DNA of 64,000 nucleotides, taken from NCBI GenBank assembly GCA_019057795.1, contig JAHLWS010000074.1, positions 1 to 64,000 on the forward strand, read 5' to 3'. The notes under the pieces are model-generated. The model saw only the letters and a list, made by a program, of their open reading frames with translations, was not told the DNA's origin and ran no database searches. This document shows, piece after piece, positions 1-7,147 of the stretch. Numbering within the stretch: the stretch's first letter is position 1; the number at the start of each line of letters is the position of its first letter. This DNA comes from Promethearchaeota archaeon. Lineage in GTDB: Archaea > Asgardarchaeota > Lokiarchaeia > Sigyniarchaeales > SOKP01. Position numbers and translations under genes: made by a program.

Positions 1-504
1 CATAATTTCATTTCCAATTATTTCTAGGGTTTCATCTTGATATCTCCACACGGCTAATATATGTGTAGTTGAGTTCTTTATGAAATTTTTCAGGTCGTTT
101 GTATAAGAACAAACTTCTTTCTTTAAATGGTCGTAAATTATAAATTTTTTATATTTGGCTACTTCAGCATAGAGAATATTCGATATAAGTTTTATTATGA
201 CAAAAATTGCATTATCAAGAATATTTGAATTAGATTGAATAGTATAATTCATTATAAACTTTTTTTCGCCATTTTCTACAAAAGAAACTGATTTTCCCCC
301 ATTCGCAACTACCATTTGAGCTAGTTCTTCCATGGAAACGTTTTTAATAAAAGAATCAACGTAAACTTTTTGTATAATTCCATTTCCTTCAGTTTCTATT
401 ATATTAAGCCAATCAAATTTGTTTTCGTTAATTTCACACTTATTGAATACCTGGTTTCCGTGTAAAAAAGGAGAGTAATTAATTTTGTTGGACTTGATTT
501 TCAT
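1..504 (-). CDS. Partial hypothetical protein, cut by left edge
   Basis: An open frame reads leftwards from the ATG at 502-504 to the window edge without a stop, 168 codons, so the C-terminus is missing. A strong Shine-Dalgarno site (AGGGGTGAT on the minus strand, 512-520) sits 7 bases before the ATG and fixes the start. The visible protein starts MKIKSNKINYSPFLHGNQVF and is a mixed alpha/beta sequence with few cysteines, no signal peptide and no TM segment. I do not recognise the family. The A/T-rich stretch upstream (505-560) would hold its promoter. It is divergent from the ParB-like gene at 735. The frame and ribosome site make it a real gene; its function cannot be inferred. Confidence 0.7.
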   Translation of the reverse strand, partial: MKIKSNKINYSPFLHGNQVFNKCEINENKFDWLNIIETEGNGIIQKVYVDSFIKNVSMEELAQMVVANGGKSVSFVENGEKKFIMNYTIQSNSNILDNAIFVIIKLISNILYAEVAKYKKFIIYDHLKKEVCSYTNDLKNFIKNSTTHILAVWRYQDETLEIIGNEIM

Positions 505-734
505 TTATATTATCACCCCTAAAATTATTATATCAATTTAACTATTTAAATTTTGCTAAAACTCATGTGATTATGAGATCTTAATATTTGTTCACTTTTT
601 ACCTAAAATAAGATAAAAAGAGAGTATAAGGTCCAGAGACGATTTTTTTATCTTACATTAAAAATTTTAATCCTTAAGAGTTTGTTTAAAATTAATTTAG
701 CACCTCTATTTTATAATTGCTTTACCCAAAAAAT
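505..734. promoter_or_regulatory. Divergent intergenic region with small inverted repeat
   Basis: This gap separates a leftward gene from a rightward one and should hold both promoters. An A/T box (ATTTAAATTT near 543-553) suits the leftward gene. A 5-bp inverted repeat, CTCAT (562-566) and ATGAG (573-577), lies next to it and could be a weak operator. For the rightward gene a TTTAAAATTAA stretch near 684-694 is a possible TATA element. None of these is a strong match. Confidence 0.3.
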
Positions 735-1286
735 ATGTTGGTTTCAAATTTTTTGGCTTACCAAAAAATCCACCCTGAGTATAGGCGAGGCGGCGACCGA
801 AAGTCCAATGCCTACATAGAGACCAAAAAAAATCAAAGTGCAAATGCATCACTTAGGTTTTCGCAAACTCAAGCGCAATTATACGACGCTTCGGAGCGGA
901 CTATTAAAACTAAGAGGAAGATAGGCGCGTTCATCCTTGACGGCAAGTTAGAAAACAAGATAGTGGACCAATTTGGCAAGCGTAAGATCTCCCAGCGAAA
1001 AATACTAGAGCAAATTAGAGACGTTGAACAGGGAAGAAAAATCGAAAAGATCGCACTTGAGAAGGCGAACGATAAAAAACGAAACTTAGAAATTTTCAAA
1101 ACCTTAAAAAAACCTAAGAAAAAAGAAGCAGTAATTGTAGCTACTAAGAAAAAAAGAGAAGAAGCCGAAGATGAGGTTAGGCATTGTAAGATTTGCAAAT
1201 TGGGCGTTCAACTAACTTGTCCCGCCTGCAAGGAAACAATCGTTCTGTGCGAGAGGTATAAGAACCCCCTCCTTAAAGCGCCTTGA
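735..1286 (+). CDS. ParB/RepB-like HTH DNA-binding protein with zinc-ribbon tail
   Basis: About 183 residues from the ATG at 735; an in-frame TTG at 717 would add six residues. Near residues 13-60 it carries the pattern RGGDRKSN...N.SLRFS...A....SERTIK, which is typical of the HTH segment of ParB/RepB-type and phage DNA-binding proteins (GGDRKS then SERTIRR). A long Lys/Arg/Glu-rich helix follows. The C-terminus holds a probable zinc ribbon, C-x2-C-x7-C-x2-C (CKICKLGVQLTCPAC). No ParB nuclease or CTPase box is seen, so it would be only the DNA-binding part of such a protein. A phased hexamer array that could be its target lies 530 bp downstream. An oligo-T terminator follows the gene. The HTH is fairly secure; a partition role is inference. 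Confidence 0.6.
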   Translation: MLVSNFLAYQKIHPEYRRGGDRKSNAYIETKKNQSANASLRFSQTQAQLYDASERTIKTKRKIGAFILDGKLENKIVDQFGKRKISQRKILEQIRDVEQGRKIEKIALEKANDKKRNLEIFKTLKKPKKKEAVIVATKKKREEAEDEVRHCKICKLGVQLTCPACKETIVLCERYKNPLLKAP

Positions 1287-1358
1287 TTCGCTTGTTTATG
1301 AGATGTACAAAGAAAGGTATTAAAAAAACTCGAGTAAATAGCTCGCGCGTTATATTTA

Positions 1359-1370
1359 TTTTTTTTTTTT
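1359..1370 (+). terminator. Oligo-T terminator
   Basis: Twelve consecutive T follow the ParB-like gene at 70 bases. Archaeal RNA polymerase terminates on such tracts without a hairpin. Confidence 0.5.
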
Positions 1371-1469
1371 AGATTAATTTTTTACGCTATTCTATTATGT
1401 CGACTTCTTAAAAGATAAAAAATAACTTAATTACAGAATAATCTTATTATTATTTTGGTAGTTAACACC

Positions 1470-1793
1470 ATGGAAAATCGAAAGGCAGTCAATGAAGTCG
1501 TGTCCTTTGCTAAAAAATGTTTTAAGCAGACGAGACCGAAATCCTTGGAAGTACGAAGAGTTAAAGACGAAAAAGTAACGGAGTTCGGATTTCCTCCCGT
1601 TGTGCTAAAGTCGAAAGCGATAGTAAAATACATCGTGTGCGCAGATTACACCGATCAGTTGAGAGTTTACTTTTTTTCTAACTCGGGACAATCTTTAGGC
1701 GCCAAAAATTACGACATACCTAATGATATAAAGAACGATATAGCGAAAAAAAGCAATTTAATAACTAAATTCCCTCGAAAACGGCGTCCTTGA
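1470..1793 (+). CDS. Small hypothetical protein
   Basis: About 107 residues from the ATG at 1470 (sequence MENRKAVNEVVSFAKKCFKQ). An in-frame TTG at 1455 would add five residues, but the ATG is preferred. It is basic at both ends, finishing FPRKRRP, with a short predicted beta-rich middle (KAIVKYIVCADYTDQLRVYFF). There is no signal peptide, TM or known motif. Codon use (TCG, GCG, ACG) matches the giant surface gene more than the right-hand half of the window. It ends 25 bp before the phased hexamer array and converges on the RNase III-like gene. Function unknown. Confidence 0.55.
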   Translation: MENRKAVNEVVSFAKKCFKQTRPKSLEVRRVKDEKVTEFGFPPVVLKSKAIVKYIVCADYTDQLRVYFFSNSGQSLGAKNYDIPNDIKNDIAKKSNLITKFPRKRRP

Positions 1794-1817
1794 ACTTTTT
1801 GATAACGAGTATAAAAT

Positions 1818-1933
1818 GTCGACAATTGTATAAATTTGTCTACTTTTGTCGACTTTCGTATAATTCTGTCTACCTTTACGCCCAAAAGTCGACCTTATTT
1901 GCTCTTTATCGACGATCTGTGTCAAAAGTAGAC
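1818..1933. repeat. Helically phased GTCGAC/GTCTAC iteron-like array
   Basis: Related hexamers start at 1818 (GTCGAC), 1828 (GTATAA), 1838 (GTCTAC), 1848 (GTCGAC), 1858 (GTATAA), 1868 (GTCTAC), 1888 (GTCGAC), 1908 (ATCGAC) and 1928 (GTAGAC). Every spacing is exactly 10 or 20 bp, one or two turns of B-DNA. The first 60 bp are two imperfect 30-bp tandem units (1818-1847, 1848-1877), each with the order GTCGAC-GTATAA-GTCTAC. Flanks are T- or A-rich. The array lies between convergent genes, so it is not an ordinary promoter. It resembles plasmid iterons or a centromere-like site bound on one face of the helix. A single unphased GTCGAC lies at 1399. The pattern is read directly; the function is inference. 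Confidence 0.8.
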
Positions 1934-1956
1934 GTTATAGAATTATTAAGAGATAT

Positions 1957-2643
1957 TTATTGAATGAGAGGAACTATTCTTAACAATTCCTTCAGTCCAA
2001 ATTCTATATACACCACTCCCAGTATAGATTCAACCAAGGTGCCTTTGATGTGTTCTAACGTCTCGATTTTGGGATCTTCTATCGGATTCGCTTTTAAGCG
2101 ATTCAAGCGACAAGAATACAGCCCCCATTCTTCGCAATATATCGCCAAGTTTTTGTTTGACGCCACATTCTTGCGTTTAGTCGTGAGCTCTCCCGTCGTA
2201 GACAAAGAAGAATCCCATAATATCTGTACTATCGCTAAATCAAGCGCAGCATCGCCAATCAAGGCAAGCACCACTGCTGCATCTCCCGAACTCGCTAATT
2301 CTATTAACTCTTCCTCTCTTAATGGGCGATTTGCGTCGTCCTTAAAATGAGTGCTGAGATCCTCGAAGATGTTTCGGATGCTGGGGCGTGCCAAAGCAAA
2401 CATTACCAGTTCAGGGGTTGGAAACGTTAACCGAAACAAATCTTCCAGCTTGGGAATGATAATCTTTTTGATTTTTTCCATTTGTTCTAAAATATGGTTG
2501 AGTTCCACTAAAAATCCTGAAAGCGTTGCGTATTTTTTAGTATGGTCAACGGGAACGTCGTTTCTTTCTATTTCGACGTATTTTTTTAGCGTCCTCGTTT
2601 TCTTGACCAATCCTATGGCGTTCCACTTGAGTTTATCTTGCAT
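1957..2643 (-). CDS. RNase III-fold protein, catalytic acids partly replaced
   Basis: 228 residues. The C-terminal half follows the RNase III signature: LALIGDAALDLAIVQILW (residues 126-143), then GELTTKRKNVASNKNLA (151-167), then KGTLVESILGVVYIEFGL (200-217). These match the family pattern eFLGDavLdl...GeLtklRs.lVsN..La...EAliGAiYl.G. There is no double-stranded-RNA-binding domain. Of the four metal-binding acids of bacterial RNase III, D131 (equivalent of D45) and E205 (E117) are present. The positions of E41 and D114 appear to be Ala127 and Thr202. It may therefore be inactive, RNA-binding only, or a divergent archaeal enzyme. The N-terminal 110 residues are helical and unrecognised. The start is the ATG at 2643 with weak AGGATAT upstream and a TATA-like stretch near 2672-2683. 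It converges on the hexamer array. Confidence 0.7.
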   Translation of the reverse strand: MQDKLKWNAIGLVKKTRTLKKYVEIERNDVPVDHTKKYATLSGFLVELNHILEQMEKIKKIIIPKLEDLFRLTFPTPELVMFALARPSIRNIFEDLSTHFKDDANRPLREEELIELASSGDAAVVLALIGDAALDLAIVQILWDSSLSTTGELTTKRKNVASNKNLAIYCEEWGLYSCRLNRLKANPIEDPKIETLEHIKGTLVESILGVVYIEFGLKELLRIVPLIQ

Positions 2644-2831
2644 GATATCCTATTGAATTGCGTTTACTTAGATATAATAATTCCTTGTAATAAATGAAAG
2701 TAGTAAAAAAAATGTCTGTCGTATTGTAGTTGGAATTTGAAAAAGCGAGTAAAAATAATTTTGATGTAATTGATAATCAATTAAGAAATTTTTTAATAGT
2801 CTAAATAAAATTTGATATATTATTATCTTAC

Positions 2832-3134
2832 TTATTTATTATTTATTACATTACCATTTCCGGATTTGACTAACGACATTAGTTTTTCTTTGTTTTTTAT
2901 GGCGTACTTACGCGGAGAACGAGGGTTATTTTCGACCGATTTTAAGACCCCGTTGTCTTTCAAGTAGATCAATGTTCGGGTGTAGAAGTTGATGGCGCTC
3001 CGATTTGACGGTTGTACCCCGTGTACATACCTAATTTTTTTTACAGTGATTTTGCCGCCATTTTTGTTCGCAGTTATTTCTCGTATCGCGTATAGCGTCT
3101 GATCCAAATATTTTTTCCAAAAATCAGTAAACAA
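2832..3134 (-). CDS. Small winged-helix-like protein
   Basis: 100 residues, TTG start at 3134 with an SD-like GAGGAGTGGT just upstream on the minus strand and no better ATG. The pattern KITVKKIRYVHGVQPSNRSAI...LIYLKDNGVLKSVENNPRSPRKYAI fits a winged-helix fold: recognition helix, a helix ending in DNGVL, then the beta wing SPRKYAI. Such small proteins usually repress transcription. No effector domain is present. It probably shares a leftward transcript with the gene at 3196-3441, 61 bp upstream of it. The fold is inferred from the pattern only. Confidence 0.5.
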   Translation of the reverse strand: MFTDFWKKYLDQTLYAIREITANKNGGKITVKKIRYVHGVQPSNRSAINFYTRTLIYLKDNGVLKSVENNPRSPRKYAIKNKEKLMSLVKSGNGNVINNK

Positions 3135-3195
3135 TTTCGACCACTCCTCGCTTAGTAATTATTAGGCTTCATTTTAATTAAATCAAACTAATTTT

Positions 3196-3441
3196 TTAAT
3201 CTATTTTCTTTCGAGAATTTAATTTATAAAGTTTAAAAATGTATCCTCCTTTTTTCGTTTGAGGGAAGTTTCTTTCGTACGATTCTTTACATTTCGCTAG
3301 TTCAATAATAAAGCTATATAACCTGGTTTCTTTTGGTCTATAAGTGTTGACGAGCTCGATTAAAGCTCCTACTCTCTGATTGAGGTTTCGGAAAATCTCC
3401 CTCTCTTTGTCGAACCGACCTTTTTTGCTTTTGTTTTCCAT
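3196..3441 (-). CDS. Small hypothetical protein
   Basis: 81 residues from the ATG at 3441. It is charged and mostly helical (sequence begins MENKSKKGRFDKEREIFRNL), ends in KLYKLNSRKKID, and has a single isolated Cys. No motif or membrane segment is seen. It precedes the winged-helix gene in the same direction and may be co-transcribed with it. It is accepted because of its clear start, its spacing and the codon use shared with its neighbours. Function unknown. Confidence 0.45.
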   Translation of the reverse strand: MENKSKKGRFDKEREIFRNLNQRVGALIELVNTYRPKETRLYSFIIELAKCKESYERNFPQTKKGGYIFKLYKLNSRKKID

Positions 3442-3933
3442 TGTTCTATATCAACTCCTACGCTACTTTTTCGCTTTTTCTACCATGGAAAAACCTTGTT
3501 CTTATTACGACTGGGAAAAAATTTCAAAAAATCTTAAAAAGTCGAAAAAACCCAATTTTGATCGAAAAATTTGTTTCACACAATTAAAACCCGTTCGCAA
3601 AAGAATCGATTCTTTTAAGAGTTCTCCATTTCAGCTCCACTTAAATCGATGGAAAACGATAGAGTTCCCTTGTATTGGACGATAGGTTTTGGGTAGTTTG
3701 TGGTAGAATTTTATTTTACAATTGTGTCCTAAAAATTGTTCATCTTCTTACATATCTAAAAGATTTTCATTTCTACTATATAATAAAAAAAGTTCATTTT
3801 TTGAGACGAACAAATTCATTTAAATACCCCTCACCCCATCTTAATTTTCTTAGTAAAATTAGCAAATGTTCTTCGAAAAAACTAAAAAAAAAGTTAGCGA
3901 TTAAAAAGGAAAATATTAGAAAAAGAGTAAAAG
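3442..3933. other. Divergent spacer, possibly one tiny ORF
   Basis: Nearly 500 bp between a leftward small gene and the rightward winged-helix gene. An open stretch from the ATG at 3485 to 3685 (66 codons, starting MEKPCSYYDWEKISKNLKKS) could be a small basic protein, but nothing supports it beyond openness. A TTTAAATA box near 3818-3825 is a plausible TATA element for the gene at 3934. The rest is A/T-rich with no repeat that I can see. Confidence 0.3.
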
Positions 3934-4509
3934 GTGAATAATATCGTTTTAAGTGCTGAATTATTTCGTAACGAATTTAACTTCAGGTTGTCTTCGTTGG
4001 CGGAATCGTTTTTAAAATTTATAATAAGTAAGTACGACCTTGGAAAGCCTACGTACTTTAGTGATATTAAGAAGCATTTCGGTTATAAGACCCATTCGAT
4101 GGTCTCTAGATATTTAACGAGGTTAGAAAATCTAGACCTGATAAAAAAATCAGTCGAAAAAGTAGATAATAGGTGGAAAAAAAGAATTGAAATTAACGAG
4201 AAAGGCATAAATTATTCGCATAAACAAGGTTTAAATTGTTTTTCTAAACTGGCGAAGAAACAAATAAAAATAATTCTAAAAAAAGGTAGACTTAAGTCGT
4301 CTTATACCTACGATTTAAAGGTTATTTACGAGTACAATAAATTGATGATGAGAGAACAACCGACTCATCATAAAATGACGGTTCTTCGCGAGTTGGGACC
4401 ATCATTGGTGCTAGAACCAACGTTAAATAATATATCTGAGGGAAATCGAGACTTCTTTATTGAAATGAACGATCGTTTTCTAAAAGAGCGCTATAAAAAC
4501 GCTCGTTAG
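3934..4509 (+). CDS. MarR-like winged-helix DNA-binding protein
   Basis: 191 residues from a GTG at 3934. Residues 20-95 look like a MarR-type winged helix: an HTH (GKPTYFSDIKKHFGYKTHSM), a helix with RYLTRLENLDLIKKS, and a wing VDNRWKKRIEINEKG. The C-terminal 90 residues are basic and helical with no known effector pocket. The GTG overlaps a GGTGA motif that is itself SD-like, so a slightly later start is possible, but no downstream ATG fits. It lies 268 bp upstream of the secreted-protein gene, whose promoter carries two 19-bp direct repeats, and is a natural candidate for the local regulator. That link is inference. Confidence 0.55.
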   Translation: MNNIVLSAELFRNEFNFRLSSLAESFLKFIISKYDLGKPTYFSDIKKHFGYKTHSMVSRYLTRLENLDLIKKSVEKVDNRWKKRIEINEKGINYSHKQGLNCFSKLAKKQIKIILKKGRLKSSYTYDLKVIYEYNKLMMREQPTHHKMTVLRELGPSLVLEPTLNNISEGNRDFFIEMNDRFLKERYKNAR

Positions 4510-4614
4510 AAAGTTTATGTTGGATCCTTCTTTTGATTCATAGTGTTGGCTATATAGCTCAATAGATTAATTATATTAATAAATTTATGAATAAATAATT
4601 AATTTTTTGGTTGT

Positions 4615-4664
4615 GACCATTTGGTTACATCGGATCCCACAATGCGACCATTTGGTTACATCGG
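4615..4664. promoter_or_regulatory. Two 19-bp direct repeats, operator-like
   Basis: GACCATTTGGTTACATCGG occurs perfectly at 4615-4633 and 4646-4664, a 31-bp period (about three helical turns), with 12 bp between copies. The second copy ends about 10 bp before the BRE/TATA element at 4674-4682. This is a typical place for an activator site in archaea. The repeats are certain; the role is inferred from position. Confidence 0.7.
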
Positions 4665-4673
4665 TTGGGAAAC

Positions 4674-4682
4674 ATTTATATA
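4674..4682 (+). promoter_or_regulatory. BRE/TATA element of the surface-protein gene
   Basis: GGGAAACATTTATATAG contains a purine-rich BRE-like stretch and a TTTATATA box. Transcription should start about 25 bp downstream, near 4705, leaving a leader of about 70 bases before the TTG at 4778. A GGTGAT ribosome site at 4764-4769 is 8 bases from that TTG, which supports the unusual start. Confidence 0.6.
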
Positions 4683-4777
4683 GTAGAAATGAATCTATTT
4701 AAAATTATATACAGAATAAACAAAAAAAAAGAAAGACAAATTTGTACAAAGAAAAAAATAAAAGGTGATAAATAACT

Positions 4778-6628
4778 TTGAAACAGCTAAAAAAAGTAGA
4801 ATGTGGTATTGTAATTACATTATTAGTTCTTAACGTGCTTTTCTCTGTACTGTCCGTTGTTAACGTTCGCGCAGATATAGATCCAACAGATATAGATTAT
4901 GATTGGGAGTTAGATACTTTCTCCGCAGAGATTGGCAGGGTTTGGAACAACGACAACTTTTTGATGAACGAGACAGGCACCTATAACGAAGCATTCAATT
5001 ATTCGCAAGGATATGCGATTAGCGATACCGAGTGGATCGAAGAAGAATCCGTATTTACTTACAACGTAAATTACAGTTACTTTTCAAACCTTACCTTGTT
5101 AGGAGATTACGCTTTAAGCGTTTATTTTGACATATACAAAGTGGATATCTCTTACGGCTCTTCAGTAAAATTTATTTGGGTTGGCTTAAAAAACGGTACT
5201 TTTAGAGCAGAGTACAACATCTACGACATAACTCACGATTTTAAGCACGAAAATTCGTTCTACAAAAAGACAGAAACTACTTATAAAAAATACAATTCTA
5301 TTACGATGGAATTATTGGACACTTGGGACGAGACCATTGAAGATAACGGCAATTGGTTGTCTGAAGATGTACCGGAATCGGAGTACACGATCCATCAAAC
5401 GATAGATATGGAATTTTCCATGCCATTGATTTTAACTTTCCAAGTATACGAGACTCAGAACGGAGAGAAGGTTGCGTGGGCAGATATGATTTCTGATTTT
5501 TACATATTCGAAGATATCGACAAGAACGGGGTGTATTCCGTTGGGGAGACTAAGACAGCCCAAGATATGTTTCGGATGAGTACCAGCGACGAATTGCGCG
5601 GTATATTCATGCCTTGGGCGTTCAATTATACTTTGCATACCGATTATTGGTCCCCCGAATATTCCAGTAGCGATACTGATAACTATCAGTTTCCTGAAGA
5701 CATAGAAGTAGATTATTTTGCCGATAGTATTCAGTTTACGCCCCCTCAACTCGTAGACAACGTAATTGAATGGGACATCCTTTATCCTGATTTCCCTATT
5801 TTTGGGTTCGTTCAGACAGAAGAAGATTGGTTCACTTCTGGCCCAAATTACGTCGACTCATGTCCGGGTAATTTTTCGTTCGGGTATAATTACGAGATAA
5901 CGAACGAAACCGCCGATCTCGACCTTACAGCGCGCTTACCAAGACTTAGCGACGTCGACTTCTTCAACGCGGTTGATAATTTAAGCTTAGCGTTCCCACA
6001 CTATACATATTTCTTATCATCCGCAGATATTGAAGAATCTGGAGACTCTATTGTAACTATTCCTTCTAACGTTTTTCAATTCGATGTAAACGGTTCTCTA
6101 GTAGCTGAAATTAATATGGAAGAGGATAAAAAGTATTATTCTCTTATGGATTATCCCAACCTTGGAAACAACAGAACTTTTGAGGCGATCGGCTCAACAG
6201 TTAGCAGGTTAGTCGCGAACGAGTTAGAAAACAATCCTACAACGCCGAGAAATTGGTTTGTTGACACAATTTTTACGCTCGAAGACATTGATTTGGTAAA
6301 ACTCGACCCGCAATTTAGCAGCGCAATTTCCTTATACAACGTCGAGATACAGAACTATCCAACTTGGAGCGGATACGAACTTATTCACGACCCGACCCTT
6401 ACAATTTATCACGGACAGCAAGACTCCGATGATAACGACGACAATCCCATTGTTCCCAACGACCCAGACGATCCTAGCGACCCTGACGACCCCGAAGATA
6501 CACCCGATAATACTCCCGATCCCGTACCGACAACTATTCCGGGATACGATTTATGGATTGTCATAGCGCTTACAAGTGTAATTACAATACTTATTGCGAG
6601 AAAAAAAAGGTTGTATAAAAAATCCTAA
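4778..6628 (+). CDS. Secreted surface protein with C-terminal membrane anchor
   Basis: 616 residues, TTG start. Residues 1-32 are a signal peptide: basic MKQLKKVE, a hydrophobic core, and a likely cut after VRA. The mature part is acidic, rich in Tyr, Trp, Asp and Asn, beta-type, with many N-x-S/T sites and one Ca-loop-like segment (DIDKNGVYSVGE, near 246-257). A Asp/Pro linker at about 552-586 (PDDPSDPDDPEDTPDN) leads to IPGYDLW, one TM helix (about 592-607) and a basic end RKKRLYKKS. That tail resembles the PGY-type C-terminal sorting signals of Asgard surface proteins. It probably sits on the outer face or in the S-layer. The promoter has operator-like repeats, and an oligo-T tract follows. 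The giant surface gene lies 0.5 kb downstream, so the two may work together. Confidence 0.75.
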   Translation: MKQLKKVECGIVITLLVLNVLFSVLSVVNVRADIDPTDIDYDWELDTFSAEIGRVWNNDNFLMNETGTYNEAFNYSQGYAISDTEWIEEESVFTYNVNYSYFSNLTLLGDYALSVYFDIYKVDISYGSSVKFIWVGLKNGTFRAEYNIYDITHDFKHENSFYKKTETTYKKYNSITMELLDTWDETIEDNGNWLSEDVPESEYTIHQTIDMEFSMPLILTFQVYETQNGEKVAWADMISDFYIFEDIDKNGVYSVGETKTAQDMFRMSTSDELRGIFMPWAFNYTLHTDYWSPEYSSSDTDNYQFPEDIEVDYFADSIQFTPPQLVDNVIEWDILYPDFPIFGFVQTEEDWFTSGPNYVDSCPGNFSFGYNYEITNETADLDLTARLPRLSDVDFFNAVDNLSLAFPHYTYFLSSADIEESGDSIVTIPSNVFQFDVNGSLVAEINMEEDKKYYSLMDYPNLGNNRTFEAIGSTVSRLVANELENNPTTPRNWFVDTIFTLEDIDLVKLDPQFSSAISLYNVEIQNYPTWSGYELIHDPTLTIYHGQQDSDDNDDNPIVPNDPDDPSDPDDPEDTPDNTPDPVPTTIPGYDLWIVIALTSVITILIARKKRLYKKS

Positions 6629-6640
6629 ATTTAAATTTTA

Positions 6641-6652
6641 TTTTTTTTTTTT
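6641..6652 (+). terminator. Oligo-T tract between surface gene and small ORF
   Basis: Twelve T directly after the surface-protein gene and 3 bases before the ATG at 6656. It could end the upstream transcript, or only attenuate read-through into the giant-gene operon, since no separate promoter for the small ORF is evident. Confidence 0.4.
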
Positions 6653-6655
6653 AAA

Positions 6656-6883
6656 ATGAATAAACTAAATTATAAAGAAATGACTCGTACGCAGAAAAAA
6701 ACAAAGAAAACCGATCCGATCCCTATAGATAGAATTTTAGAGTACAACGAAAAGGAGTTAAGGCCAATTGCCAACAGGCAAATTAAATCTCTTGAGAAAC
6801 GGAGGGATTTGACACGTAAATTTAGACTTTATAATTACTATATTAATCAAGTTATCTTAGATGAAAAAGGTGAAGTATCATAA
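6656..6883 (+). CDS. Small basic hypothetical protein
   Basis: 75 residues from the ATG at 6656, very rich in Lys and Arg (MNKLNYKEMTRTQKKTKKTD) and mostly helical; no cysteines, signal or TM. It ends DEKGEVS. The next frame, starting right at this stop, has clear coding character but no proper start, so the two may be one protein of about 163 residues joined by a frameshift or an assembly error. It lies between the surface-protein gene and the giant gene on the same strand and probably belongs to the giant-gene transcript. Function unknown. Confidence 0.5.
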   Translation: MNKLNYKEMTRTQKKTKKTDPIPIDRILEYNEKELRPIANRQIKSLEKRRDLTRKFRLYNYYINQVILDEKGEVS

Positions 6884-7140
6884 CCTTTCAAAAAAACGTT
6901 CAGGAAAAGGAAAAAAAATATATACAGGTAGTTGAAAAAAATTCCAATTATCATATTAATTACAATTTTTCGATTCCAACTATTTTGGATTTAAGTTCGT
7001 TTGTACATAACGAAGGTACGTTTTTTATAGCTCTTTATAATTCACATTTACCTAAGAAATTGTTAGATTTTCTCATAGAATTGAGAAATTACACTACAGA
7101 AGTAAGAAGAATATTTCAACAAAAAACAAAAATAAGATGA
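6874..7140 (+). CDS. Small ORF without a standard start codon
   Basis: The frame opens after a TGA at 6871-6873 and runs to the TGA at 7138-7140. It encodes about 88 residues including NYHINYNFSIPTILDLSSFV and ELRNYTTEVRRIFQQ, with protein-like composition. No ATG, GTG or TTG occurs before the TTG at 6985, which would leave 51 residues. An ATA at 6880 overlaps the stop codon of the preceding ORF. The possibilities are a non-standard start, coupling by -1 frameshift from the upstream ORF, an indel in the assembly, or a short protein from 6985. It ends only 7 bases before the giant gene, so the giant gene, which has no clear ribosome site, may be translated by coupling. Confidence 0.4.
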   Translation, partial: SIITFQKNVQEKEKKYIQVVEKNSNYHINYNFSIPTILDLSSFVHNEGTFFIALYNSHLPKKLLDFLIELRNYTTEVRRIFQQKTKIR

Positions 7141-7147
7141 ATCAAAA

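Noticed and set aside
1818..1933. CRISPR-like array
   Set aside because: The units are hexamers with 10/20-bp spacing, with no long repeats and no spacers; no cas gene is nearby.
1964..2656. Two rightward ORFs antisense to the RNase III-like gene
   Set aside because: The opposite strand carries the RNase III signature, with a proper start; these are shadows.
3675..3941. Rightward ORF of 88 codons before the winged-helix gene
   Set aside because: Composition is unlike its neighbours, it overlaps the start of the real gene, and it looks like chance openness in A/T-rich DNA.
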